64,000 nucleotides of DNA, from assembly GCA_030651695.1 (NCBI GenBank), contig JAUSCD010000030.1:62001-126000 (forward strand). Direction: 5' to 3'. The notes beneath the pieces were generated by a model. The model saw nothing but the letters and a program-made list of their open reading frames with translations. It did no database searches and was not told the DNA's origin. A program made the position numbers and the translations under genes. This DNA comes from Pseudohongiella sp. (GTDB lineage Bacteria > Pseudomonadota > Gammaproteobacteria > Pseudomonadales > Pseudohongiellaceae). Below are positions 9,156 through 17,248 of the stretch, in pieces (within the stretch, counting starts at the first letter, position 1; the number at the start of each line of letters is the position of its first letter).

Positions 9156-10673
9156 TCATAGCTCTTTCTCGAAAACCAGCAGGCCCGAGCCGCGATCAGC
9201 GGGGAATTGCTGAAGCAGTCGTAATCTTCCGTCATTGAGACCGGCGTCCAGATGTGCCTGAAAACTGCTGCGCGGTGTAACTGCGATAATGGTTCCGGGT
9301 GCTGCAGACAGAATCAGATCGCCGGAGATTTCGCGACGGACTTCATCGTAGTTACCGATACGCCGGCTCTGATACGCGATGTGAATTTCGTTGGTCAGCA
9401 GAGGTGCTGTCGCCCGTGTTGAAGCATTAATCCAGCGGCTGGCATCCTCCAGATGTTGTTTGGACGCGCCAAAAGACAGGTGAGCATCGATAGCAGCAAA
9501 TACCAGCAGAAGCGTCGCCCAGCGCAAAAACCCTTTACGTTGCTGGCTGATCGCAAAACTCCAGCCGCGGTCAAGCACAAATGGGACAAACACCAACAAC
9601 AACGTGCACAAGAGTAATGTGTAACGAGTAGTCACAAATCGCGTGATCAACATGAACATTAATAGAATGCCGGCGGCCATCAGCATCCAGATGAGGACGA
9701 CGGCAAGCCCGGGTTGCGACAGGCGCATAAACCGGCGCATGGCCCCGTAAAGCAGCAGCGGTGCAACAGCCAGCCCCAGACTGTCAATGATGCAGGCCAG
9801 CAAGACTGCAATCAGACCGGTAGCCAGAAAAATACCGGTATAGTCGCCGACAAATTGCGCGGCATAATCACCGAATACAACCTGTTCAAGCGCAGGTGCT
9901 TCAGCACCTAGCAAAGGAGCCAGGTTGCTCAGAAATGGTTGGTAGATTTGCAGGAAGACCCTGAGTTGTGCCGGAACATCCAGAGCCACCAGTGCCAGAG
10001 CAACACCCAGAGTCAGTACCGTTAACACCGACAAGGTTTGCAGCCGTAAAAATGCCCGCTGTCGCAGATTGACCAATGATTGAGTGGGCACCAGAACAGC
10101 AACCGGTGTCACAAACAGAAAGAGCAGAGCTTCGGGTCGGAATAGACTGGCTGCAAGGCAACTCAGCATAAAATAAAGACCAAATCGCAAACGCAGCGAT
10201 TCGGCGTAAACTATCAGGTAGTAAACCGCCAACAAACAAAAAGCCAGATAACCAATATCCCGAATAATATAAGCACGGAACTCATTCAGGTGAGGGTAGA
10301 GCAGCACGCAGGCAACTGCCAGCCAGATTGTTCTGCGCGAGGGCGTCATGGCTGCCACAATGTTGACAAAACTTACGCTGAGCAGCGCAAACAGCAACGC
10401 GTTGACGATGTTGGCTGCAGCAAACATCGATAGTCCGGTCAGGCTGTGAATGCCCGCAAGCAGCAATGGAAAGTGTGCCCATTGATAATGCTCAAAGGCG
10501 GCGCCAATACCTTGAGAGAGAGCGATATCCGCAGTGCGGGCGTAGGTATAGGCATCGGTATTGGGCAGTTCATTCAATAATACCGCCAACAGGCTTAGCA
10601 GCAGGCTGCCCAGCACGGTAACAAGTCGGACAAACCGGATATCGCCGGCAGCCAGCCAGTGGTGACTGTTCAT
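9156..10673 (-). CDS. Polytopic membrane protein, GT-C-like glycosyltransferase candidate
   Basis: A 505-residue integral membrane protein with about ten hydrophobic spans and a short soluble C-terminus. The first loop contains NTDAYTYARTADIALSQG followed by HYQWAHFPLLLAGIHSLTG, the acidic-aromatic arrangement seen in GT39/GT-C lipid-linked sugar transferases. Its start overlaps the acyltransferase stop (ATGA), so the two are co-translated, and both face the LPS core operon. A role in modifying lipid A or core with a lipid-linked sugar is plausible but inferred. No precise family could be named. Confidence 0.7.
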   Translation of the reverse strand: MNSHHWLAAGDIRFVRLVTVLGSLLLSLLAVLLNELPNTDAYTYARTADIALSQGIGAAFEHYQWAHFPLLLAGIHSLTGLSMFAAANIVNALLFALLSVSFVNIVAAMTPSRRTIWLAVACVLLYPHLNEFRAYIIRDIGYLAFCLLAVYYLIVYAESLRLRFGLYFMLSCLAASLFRPEALLFLFVTPVAVLVPTQSLVNLRQRAFLRLQTLSVLTVLTLGVALALVALDVPAQLRVFLQIYQPFLSNLAPLLGAEAPALEQVVFGDYAAQFVGDYTGIFLATGLIAVLLACIIDSLGLAVAPLLLYGAMRRFMRLSQPGLAVVLIWMLMAAGILLMFMLITRFVTTRYTLLLCTLLLVFVPFVLDRGWSFAISQQRKGFLRWATLLLVFAAIDAHLSFGASKQHLEDASRWINASTRATAPLLTNEIHIAYQSRRIGNYDEVRREISGDLILSAAPGTIIAVTPRSSFQAHLDAGLNDGRLRLLQQFPADRGSGLLVFEKEL

Positions 10674-11629
10674 GAGGACGCTCCAGGGGTGTCATTCTTT
10701 CTGCTGTAAAGATCGGGCATGCCGGCGGGACGTGTTTTAAAACGGCGGTGAAGCCAGATGTACTGATCAGGCGCTTCACGGATAGCGGCCTCGATCAATT
10801 CGTTGATGCGGCGTACATCTTCGCTGTCATCTCCGGTTGGGTAGTTCTCCAATGGTTTGCTGAAAATTATTTCATAATACTCGCCGTTGTTGCGGCGGTA
10901 GTGCGCCAGAAAAATCACTGGTGAGTTGTTAACTTTTGCGAAAGTTGTAGTGGCTGTAATGCTGGCGGCGGGCCGTCCGAAAAAATCGGCGAACACTGAA
11001 TGTTTGGGACCGTAGTCCTGGTCGGCGGCATACCAGAGCACTTTTCCCTGCTGCAACTGACGAAAGGCTTTTCTTACTTCTTTGCGCTCAATCACTTCAT
11101 CAAAATGTCTCTGCCTGCCTCGCTTCATCAAGGTGTCAAACAATGGATTTTTATGAAAGCGGTAGGTGATGCAGAACCGGTAGAACTGGGAAAAAAGGCT
11201 GCCGGCGAATTCTATTGTTGAAAAATGCGCGCTGACCAGCAGAACACCTCTGCCCAAAGCCTGTGCTTCTTTGAGATTGTCCAGCCCTTGTATTCTCACG
11301 CGGTCCGCAAAGTCTGTCGGTTTGCGGCACCACGACAAACCAATTTCCATCACGCCGATGCCATTGGACATAAAAGTATCGCGTACCAGTTTTTTCTGTT
11401 CAGCAGCGCTGAGCTCGGGAAAACACAGGGCGATGTTCACTTCGCAGATATGGCGCCGGCGGCGTGCCACATGATACATCAGCAGTCCCAGCGCTTTGCC
11501 CAGACCCATTTGCCAGCTGAAAGGCAGGTGAGCCAGTGCCCAGATGCAGGCGTAGCCCAGCCAGGTGGGCCAGTGTCGCGGAGCAAGATAGTCTTTCAGA
11601 TTGTCACTGTGTTGGTATTTATTCTTCAC
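10670..11629 (-). CDS. Lipid A biosynthesis acyltransferase, LpxL/HtrB family
   Basis: A 319-residue acyltransferase that adds a secondary acyl chain to Kdo2-lipid A at the inner membrane. The HX4E catalytic motif is in SAHFSTIEFAG near residue 135. WYAADQDYGPKHSVFADFFG near 200 and a C-terminal YIWLHRRFKTRP complete the family pattern. One N-terminal membrane anchor is present. The start is GTG at 11629 without a strong ribosome-binding site, so an adjacent start is possible. It is divergent from hldE and coupled to the membrane protein downstream. Which secondary acyl position it serves (LpxL or LpxM) cannot be decided. Confidence 0.9.
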   Translation of the reverse strand: MKNKYQHSDNLKDYLAPRHWPTWLGYACIWALAHLPFSWQMGLGKALGLLMYHVARRRRHICEVNIALCFPELSAAEQKKLVRDTFMSNGIGVMEIGLSWCRKPTDFADRVRIQGLDNLKEAQALGRGVLLVSAHFSTIEFAGSLFSQFYRFCITYRFHKNPLFDTLMKRGRQRHFDEVIERKEVRKAFRQLQQGKVLWYAADQDYGPKHSVFADFFGRPAASITATTTFAKVNNSPVIFLAHYRRNNGEYYEIIFSKPLENYPTGDDSEDVRRINELIEAAIREAPDQYIWLHRRFKTRPAGMPDLYSRKNDTPGASS

Positions 11630-11758
11630 TGTTGTATCTGCGTTGGTTTTCAGCTGCCCGGCATTGTAGCAGACTGACAGGGGCGCCGTGTGCGTGTGAT
11701 ATCATGGCCGCCTTAACGCAAGGCCCCCTTAACGCAGGGCAAGAGGGAAACAATCAAA

Positions 11759-13219
11759 ATGGCAGCACCAGGTTCCAGGCCCCACTCCAATACATCCATC
11801 GCCGAGATTCCCCCGTTTCATCAGGCCAGAGTGCTGGTGGTAGGTGATGTCATGCTGGACCGCTACTGGCATGGCAAAGCCACCCGGATCTCGCCCGAAG
11901 CACCTGTGCCGGTGGTTAAAGTAAACGGTAGTGAAGACAGGCCGGGTGGAGCCGCCAACGTCGCTTTGAACATTGCTGCGCTGGGAGCCGCAGCGACCCT
12001 TGCAGGTATTACCGGGCAAGACGAGGCCGGCGAAGAGCTGGCGCGACGGCTGGCGGCAGCGGGAGTTCTGTGCCACTTCCAGGCTTCTTCGGACGCGCCA
12101 ACCATCACCAAGCTACGTATTATCAGTCAGCATCAACAATTGCTGCGCGTGGATTTTGAACAGCCTTTCAGCCCTGACGATGTCGATATTCTGGTAGTTC
12201 ATGCACTGGCTGCGCTGGATCATACCCAGGTGCTGGTGTTATCCGACTATGGCAAGGGCAGCCTCAGCGATACTCAAAGCATGATCAAGGCTGCCCGCGC
12301 CCGTGCGATTCCGGTGGTGGTGGATCCGAAAGGTGCTGATTTTGAGAAATACCGCGGTGCCACGGTCATCACCCCGAATCTGAGTGAGTTTGAAACCGTT
12401 GTCGGGGCCTGCAGCAGCGAAGACGAGCTGATCAGTAAAGGCCAGCAACTGCGCAGCGATCTGGACTTGGGTGCGTTGTTGATTACCCGGGGTGAGCACG
12501 GTATGACGCTGCTTCAGGCGGAAAAACCACCGTTCCACTTACCTGCACAAGCGCGTGAGGTATTTGATGTAACCGGCGCCGGCGACACGGTTGTGTCGGT
12601 GTTGGCGGCAGCTCTGGCTGCCGGTGAAACCCTGCAAACAGGCACTGCACTAGCCAATCTGGCGGCCGGACTTGTAGTTGCCAAACTGGGCACAGCGGCC
12701 ATCAGCGGGCCTGAGCTCCGACGTGCCATGCAGCTGCAGGAAGGCCGTGGCCGCGGTGTAATGACGGCAGACCAATTAGCGCTGGTGGTGGAAGATGCGC
12801 GCGCACATGGGGAAAAGGTCGTATTTACCAATGGCTGCTTTGACATTATTCATGCCGGGCACGTCGGTTATCTCACTGAAGCCCGCAAGCTGGGCGACCG
12901 GCTGATTGTTGCCATCAATAACGATGATTCGGTTAAACGATTAAAGGGGCCGGGTCGCCCCATCAATCCGGTTGACAGACGTATGGCTGTGCTGGCCGGT
13001 CTTGCCGCCGTTGACTGGGTGGTGAGTTTCGCCGATGACACGCCGGAAGCACTGTTGCGCCAGATTCGCCCGGATGTATTGGTCAAGGGCGGCGATTATT
13101 CCGTGGACGGGGTGGTTGGTGGTGATTTTGTGCACAGCTACGGTGGCGAGGTCAGGGTGCTCAACTTCCTCGACAATTGTTCAACGTCCGCTATTGTGGA
13201 GAAAGTCAGGAACTCCTGA
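11759..13219 (+). CDS. hldE: Bifunctional heptose 7-phosphate kinase / heptose 1-phosphate adenylyltransferase
   Basis: HldE makes ADP-D-glycero-D-manno-heptose for the heptosyltransferases encoded at 2.5-4.7 kb. Residues ~1-330 are a PfkB-type kinase (GDVMLDRYWHGKATRISPEAP, DVTGAGDTV). Residues ~350-486 are a nucleotidyltransferase with TNGCFDIIHAGH, where HAGH is the HxGH motif. The 486-residue length is normal. The stop overlaps the chrA start as TGATG. Two imperfect copies of a 14-bp sequence (11711-11724, 11727-11740) lie just upstream of the start codon. Confidence 0.96.
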   Translation: MAAPGSRPHSNTSIAEIPPFHQARVLVVGDVMLDRYWHGKATRISPEAPVPVVKVNGSEDRPGGAANVALNIAALGAAATLAGITGQDEAGEELARRLAAAGVLCHFQASSDAPTITKLRIISQHQQLLRVDFEQPFSPDDVDILVVHALAALDHTQVLVLSDYGKGSLSDTQSMIKAARARAIPVVVDPKGADFEKYRGATVITPNLSEFETVVGACSSEDELISKGQQLRSDLDLGALLITRGEHGMTLLQAEKPPFHLPAQAREVFDVTGAGDTVVSVLAAALAAGETLQTGTALANLAAGLVVAKLGTAAISGPELRRAMQLQEGRGRGVMTADQLALVVEDARAHGEKVVFTNGCFDIIHAGHVGYLTEARKLGDRLIVAINNDDSVKRLKGPGRPINPVDRRMAVLAGLAAVDWVVSFADDTPEALLRQIRPDVLVKGGDYSVDGVVGGDFVHSYGGEVRVLNFLDNCSTSAIVEKVRNS

Positions 13220-14568
13220 TGGCTGAATCTGCTGGCAGAACCATCCCTTTTTCCGATGCATTGGCAGTCTGGTGGCGTATCGGTCTGCTCAGCTTTGGCG
13301 GGCCGGCCGGCCAGATAGCTCTGATGCACCGGGTACTGGTAGAAGAAAAAAAGTGGCTGGATGAAAACCGCTTTCTGCATGCCCTGAATTATTGCATGTT
13401 GCTTCCCGGGCCTGAGGCGCAGCAGCTGGCGACCTATATCGGCTGGCTGCTGCATGGTGTCAAAGGTGGACTGGTAGCTGGTTTGTTGTTTATTTTGCCA
13501 GGCGCTTTGGCGATTCTGGCGCTGTCCTGGCTCTATGTTCTACTGGGCGATCTGACAATTGTTGATGGTCTTTTTTTTGGTCTGAAAGCAGCGGTGCTGG
13601 CATTGGTTGTTCAGGCGCTGATCCGTATTGCTGCCCGTACCCTTAAGGGTCGTCTGAAACCGCTGTTGGCGGTGCTGGCGTTCTGCGCCTTGTTTATTCT
13701 GGGCCTGCCTTTTCCGGCGGTAGTGATCGGCGCCGGGTTCATCGGCTGGTTGTTTGAAAAGTATCTGCCTGAAGACGCCCCTGGTCATGGCGGCACGGCA
13801 GGAACCGTATCCGATTCCGCCTCAGACAGTTTGTTGCAGGTATCTGCAGCTGATATAGGGAGTGCCCGCAAAGCCGCCATTGTATGTGCATTGCTTTGGG
13901 CACTGACATTGGGCGGATTGATGGTGTTGCCCGATAACGGTCATGTGTTTGCAGATATCGCGGTTTTTTTCTCCAAGATGGCGGTGGTGACTTTTGGTGG
14001 TGCCTATGCCGTATTGGCGTATGTGGCTCAACAAGGTGTTGAGCAGTATCAATGGCTGCAACCGGGGGAAATGCTTGATGGTTTGGGCTTGGCAGAAACT
14101 ACGCCCGGACCGCTGATTCTGGTGACTCAGTTTGTGGGTTTTCTTGGCGCGTACCGGCAGGCAGGTGTTGAGCCTTCCTTGCTGATGGGTACCATGGGAG
14201 CGCTGCTTACTACCTGGGTGACCTTTCTTCCGTGTTTTGTCTGGATTTTTGCCGGCGCCCCCTATGTTGAGTCTTTGCGCGACAATCGTGCTTTGTCTGC
14301 CGCGCTGTCTGCTATTACCGCTGCCGTCGTGGGTGTTATCGCCAATCTGGCTTTATGGTTTGCTCTGAATCTGCTTTTTTCAGAAACACGCCAGATCACT
14401 GGCGCGGGTCTGGATATATTGTTGCCTGTGGTAAGCTCGATCCAGCTACCTGCCGTGGGTTTGTCTGCACTGGCTTTTGTGCTGGTGTTTGCACTCAAAT
14501 GGCACCTTCTCAGAGTGCTGGGCACTATGGCGCTGGCTGGTGTGATCGCACAGTTTTTGCTGGTATGA
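13219..14568 (+). CDS. chrA: Chromate transporter
   Basis: A 449-residue CHR-family inner-membrane protein made of two homologous halves. The first has WWRIGLLSFGGPAGQIALMHR near the N-terminus, the second KMAVVTFGGAYAVLAYVAQQ near residue 265. Such proteins export chromate, probably driven by the proton gradient. An in-frame start 42 bp upstream exists, but ATG at 13219 overlaps the hldE stop as TGATG and begins the expected N-terminus. Coupling to hldE has no obvious functional logic. Confidence 0.92.
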   Translation: MAESAGRTIPFSDALAVWWRIGLLSFGGPAGQIALMHRVLVEEKKWLDENRFLHALNYCMLLPGPEAQQLATYIGWLLHGVKGGLVAGLLFILPGALAILALSWLYVLLGDLTIVDGLFFGLKAAVLALVVQALIRIAARTLKGRLKPLLAVLAFCALFILGLPFPAVVIGAGFIGWLFEKYLPEDAPGHGGTAGTVSDSASDSLLQVSAADIGSARKAAIVCALLWALTLGGLMVLPDNGHVFADIAVFFSKMAVVTFGGAYAVLAYVAQQGVEQYQWLQPGEMLDGLGLAETTPGPLILVTQFVGFLGAYRQAGVEPSLLMGTMGALLTTWVTFLPCFVWIFAGAPYVESLRDNRALSAALSAITAAVVGVIANLALWFALNLLFSETRQITGAGLDILLPVVSSIQLPAVGLSALAFVLVFALKWHLLRVLGTMALAGVIAQFLLV

Positions 14569-14633
14569 TTTTCGCCACAGTCTGTATACCAATTTATCTA
14601 TGATTTTAGTTTGCCAAAACAGGAGCTCCACCA

Positions 14634-15134
14634 ATGTTGAAAAGCAATCGCTTCAAAAAAATTCTGGCTGTAAGTGCGATTACACTGACGTCTGCCGCCC
14701 TCTACACCGCCAGCGCCCAAGACGCACCGCCCCCGACGCCAGAACAGATTGCTGCTTCATCAACGGCAACCAGACAGGCTGTATTCAAACTGCTGGCGTT
14801 TAACATGGCTCCGATCAACGGCATGGCACGCAACACAGTTGAGTTTGACGCAGTGCTTGCTCAACGCAATGCCCTTCGTGTTGCCGCGCTGGCGCCAATG
14901 ATTCCTGAAGTGTTTGCGACCAATGACACCCGCGCCTTTGGTGTGACCACCGAAGCGCTGCCAATTATCTGGGACAACATGGAAGATTTCCGCGCGAAAG
15001 CTGCGGCGCTGGAAGAAGCGGCGAACACTTTTGCAGCTGTTGCGGCCGGTGGTGATCGTGCGGCCACCATAGGTGCTATCCGCGCGTTTGGTTCAACCTG
15101 TGGCAACTGCCATCGCGAATACCGGGTCGACTAG
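14634..15134 (+). CDS. Secreted cytochrome c'-like protein
   Basis: A 166-residue periplasmic haem protein. It has an N-terminal signal peptide ending near TASAQD, then an all-helical domain and a C-terminal haem-binding CGNCH followed by REYRVD. A single CXXCH at the extreme C-terminus is the hallmark of the cytochrome c' family, members of which bind NO or respond to redox stress. AGGAGCT precedes the ATG. The last codons and stop lie inside the first copy of a 42-bp tandem repeat (15121-15267). Confidence 0.82.
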   Translation: MLKSNRFKKILAVSAITLTSAALYTASAQDAPPPTPEQIAASSTATRQAVFKLLAFNMAPINGMARNTVEFDAVLAQRNALRVAALAPMIPEVFATNDTRAFGVTTEALPIIWDNMEDFRAKAAALEEAANTFAAVAAGGDRAATIGAIRAFGSTCGNCHREYRVD

Positions 15135-15267
15135 ACCCGGTATTCCGGGGTTAACAGAATGTACCGGGTTGATTAGACCCGGTATTCCGGGGTTAACAGA
15201 ATGTACCGGGTCGACTAGACCCGGCGTTCCGGGGTTAACAGAATGTGCCGGGTCGACCAGACCCGGT
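15121..15267. repeat. 42-bp tandem repeat array (3.5 copies), each with a palindrome
   Basis: Copies start at 15121, 15163, 15205 and 15247, with the last cut off after the palindrome. Each unit begins with an inverted repeat ACCGGGT-7 nt-ACCCGGT and continues with TATTCCGGGGTTAACAGAATG. The first copy encodes the last codons and stop of the cytochrome gene. The array fills the whole space up to the stop codon of the convergent methyltransferase. Several short hairpins could end transcription from both sides. Copies differ at only a few positions, which suggests recent amplification. Confidence 0.95.
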
Positions 15268-15887
15268 TACGTTGCCAGCCGCTTACAAAAACAGTAAACA
15301 AACTTCTGTTGTTTCCCTGCCGGTGTCATATGTAACTCCGGTTCGGAACCCAGCAGTACAAAGGGCTGACCAAACTCAGCATGTAATGCATCTTTGCTGT
15401 AGCGCATGACGGGCAGGCCGCTGCATTTTTCCGGGCCGTCTTCAGCGAACGTCGCAACTATCACCAGACCGCCGGGTTTCACCGCGTGCACCACCTGCTC
15501 AACGTAGCGCTGACGTTCCTCGACTGAGGTCAGAAAGTGAAACACGGCGCGGTCATGCCAGACATCGTAATAGTGAGCCGGAAGTTCCACATCAAGAATG
15601 TTGGCATCCAGCCACTTTACCGTGCTGGCTTTAACGCCCAGTCGTGAACGCGCTTTTTCCAGTGCTGCCGCTGACAGGTCCAGCACAGTCAGCGCCTGAT
15701 AACCATCATCCAGCAAATCATCCGCGAAGGTCGACGCTCCGCCGCCCACATCAATAATCCGCGCCGTTTTTGCCACCTTATTGTCCCGGATGATTTTCAT
15801 GGACAGTTCAGCATGATCCTGAAACCAGCTGACTTCATCAACCGCGTTGGTCGAATAAACCTGCTCCCAATGCTCTTTGGTCTGCAT
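15267..15887 (-). CDS. Class I SAM-dependent methyltransferase
   Basis: A 206-residue soluble methyltransferase. The SAM-binding motif is ARIIDVGGGASTFADDLL near residue 42, followed by ALTVLDLSAAALEKAR and YDVWHDRAVFHFL. The sequence resembles small-molecule methyltransferases of the TehB/thiopurine type; the substrate is unknown. The second ATG (15887) is chosen because GGAGG at 15892-15896 is too close to the first. It lies 18 bp downstream of the dihaem cytochrome stop and may be co-transcribed with it. Confidence 0.85.
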   Translation of the reverse strand: MQTKEHWEQVYSTNAVDEVSWFQDHAELSMKIIRDNKVAKTARIIDVGGGASTFADDLLDDGYQALTVLDLSAAALEKARSRLGVKASTVKWLDANILDVELPAHYYDVWHDRAVFHFLTSVEERQRYVEQVVHAVKPGGLVIVATFAEDGPEKCSGLPVMRYSKDALHAEFGQPFVLLGSEPELHMTPAGKQQKFVYCFCKRLAT

Positions 15888-15905
15888 CATGCCTCCGTTA
15901 AAATT

Positions 15906-16772
15906 TTAGAGCCCGCGCTTGAAGAAGGCCGCCATCGCCTGGCGGTCTTCATCAGTCAGCTGGCCGGTATTGTGCTCAATCACCGGCTCCATCTTGCCGC
16001 CGACATATTCACCGTCCGGCAACAGGCCAATAAAAAGAAACAGTGCGAGGTCATCCTCACTCCAACTTCGAAACGCTTCGGAATTAATAGCTGGCACATG
16101 ACCATCTGGCATGTGCCCACCCGCAAACTCATTTGAATAATTACTGATACCCAAAGCGTTGCGCGGCGTATGACATTCACCACAGTGTCCCAGATGACGC
16201 GCCAGATAAGCGCCCCTCTCAATTTGTGGATCGCTGTAACTGGCAGGTGGCGGTTCACCTATGCCCGCCAGCGTATTCCACGCCGCCAACTGCCAGCGCC
16301 CGATCCATCCCGGTACACCGTGCGCAGGCACCTCATTCGCAATAGCCGGCTGCGCGTTTAACCACGACCCGATAGCCAGCGCATCCTCATCCGTCACCGC
16401 GGCATAAGACCGGTAAGGGAATGCCGGAAAATAGAAACTGCCCTCCGGACTGCGGCCATGCCTGATGGCCCGAACATAATCACTACCACTCCAGTCCCCC
16501 GTGCCCGTCACCGGGTCAGGTGTAATGTTTGACGCATAAAAATCCCCAAACGGCGACTCAATCGCCATGCCGCCACTCAGCCCGCCAGCCGCCCCCTGAT
16601 GGCAACTGATACAGCCACCCGCATTCACCAGATAACGCCCACGCTCCAGCGTCGCCTCATCAGAAGCCAGCGTGTACTCCGGCACCAAAGGAGGAGAAAT
16701 CGCAGGCGAAAACAACCAGACGGTTCCTGCAGCAACAACTGCCACGGCTATAAAAGATACTTTAAAGGCCAC
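15906..16772 (-). CDS. Dihaem cytochrome c, partner of quinoprotein dehydrogenase
   Basis: A membrane-anchored or secreted cytochrome of about 288 residues with an N-terminal hydrophobic segment and two haem sites, CISCH (~residue 56) and CGECH (~residue 198). The layout resembles the c-type subunits that take electrons from PQQ alcohol or sugar dehydrogenases. The PQQ-type dehydrogenase gene is the next gene upstream on the same strand. GTG at 16772 is chosen because AAGGAG (16781-16786) is 8 nt away. A GTG at 16778 would leave only 2 nt. Confidence 0.85.
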   Translation of the reverse strand: MAFKVSFIAVAVVAAGTVWLFSPAISPPLVPEYTLASDEATLERGRYLVNAGGCISCHQGAAGGLSGGMAIESPFGDFYASNITPDPVTGTGDWSGSDYVRAIRHGRSPEGSFYFPAFPYRSYAAVTDEDALAIGSWLNAQPAIANEVPAHGVPGWIGRWQLAAWNTLAGIGEPPPASYSDPQIERGAYLARHLGHCGECHTPRNALGISNYSNEFAGGHMPDGHVPAINSEAFRSWSEDDLALFLFIGLLPDGEYVGGKMEPVIEHNTGQLTDEDRQAMAAFFKRGL

Positions 16773-16960
16773 GAACACATCTCCTTAGATTGACTAGGCC
16801 AGATGCTAGCACAACACGGCGCGATCCAGACGGAGCAACACACGTTGAATCAGCGAGTAACAGGAGCTCGCAGCAATATCTCAAATCAGAGGAGGCAACA
16901 TGAGCATGCTGCAATATCAGGCACCGGTATTCCCAGCATGTAACGTTGGCACAAACTAAA

Positions 16961-17152
16961 AATCGGAGTGAGCAAGGGGTGCGTGTGGCAGTGCCGGACC
17001 AATCAGGCCGCGCTTATCTTTTGACGGGGCGCCCGAAAAAGCGGGAGCACTGTCCGACTCCCGAGCGGTGCAGCCGCGAAGGTGGAGTTGCGCACCGCCG
17101 GGCGCCCCGTCAAAAGATGCGGCCGGTCCGGCACTGCCACACGCGCCCCTTG
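16961..17152. repeat. Intergenic inverted-repeat element, copy 1
   Basis: The 470-bp gap between the cytochrome and dehydrogenase genes contains a long imperfect inverted repeat. The left arm (about 16973-17035) and right arm (about 17099-17152) both read CAAGGGG..GTGTGGCAGTGCCGGACC...TCTTTTGACGGGGCGCCCG when the right arm is reverse complemented. About 63 bp separate the arms. It shares AATCGGAGTGAGC (16961-16973) and AGATGCGGCCGGTCCGGCAC (17115-17134) with a second element at 31.2-31.4 kb. It encodes no convincing protein. The rest of the gap (16773-16960 and 17153-17194) shows nothing I can identify. Confidence 0.8.
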
Positions 17153-17194
17153 CGGCTGTCCTGAATCCCAGCGTGACAACTCCTCTGTCCCCCC

Positions 17195-17228
17195 AAAAAA
17201 AACGGGCACCCTGAAACCAGAATGCCCG
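17195..17228 (-). terminator. Rho-independent terminator of the PQQ dehydrogenase gene
   Basis: Read on the minus strand, CGGGCA (17228-17223) pairs with TGCCCG (17208-17203). An inner CTG/CAG pairing lies in the loop region, and a run of eight T follows (17202-17195). It starts 20 bp after the dehydrogenase stop codon. It separates that gene from the cytochrome gene farther on. Confidence 0.87.
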
Positions 17229-17248
17229 CTTTTGTTGTCAGCCGGAAA

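Noticed and set aside
11711-11740. Two imperfect copies of CCTTAACGCARGGC upstream of hldE
   Set aside because: Short direct repeat with no sign of an operator or mobile element. Noted but not called as a regulatory site.
15073-15297. Open frame encoding four near-identical 14-residue repeats
   Set aside because: It arises because the 42-bp DNA repeat is a multiple of three and stays open in this frame. It overlaps the cytochrome gene and has no ribosome-binding site.
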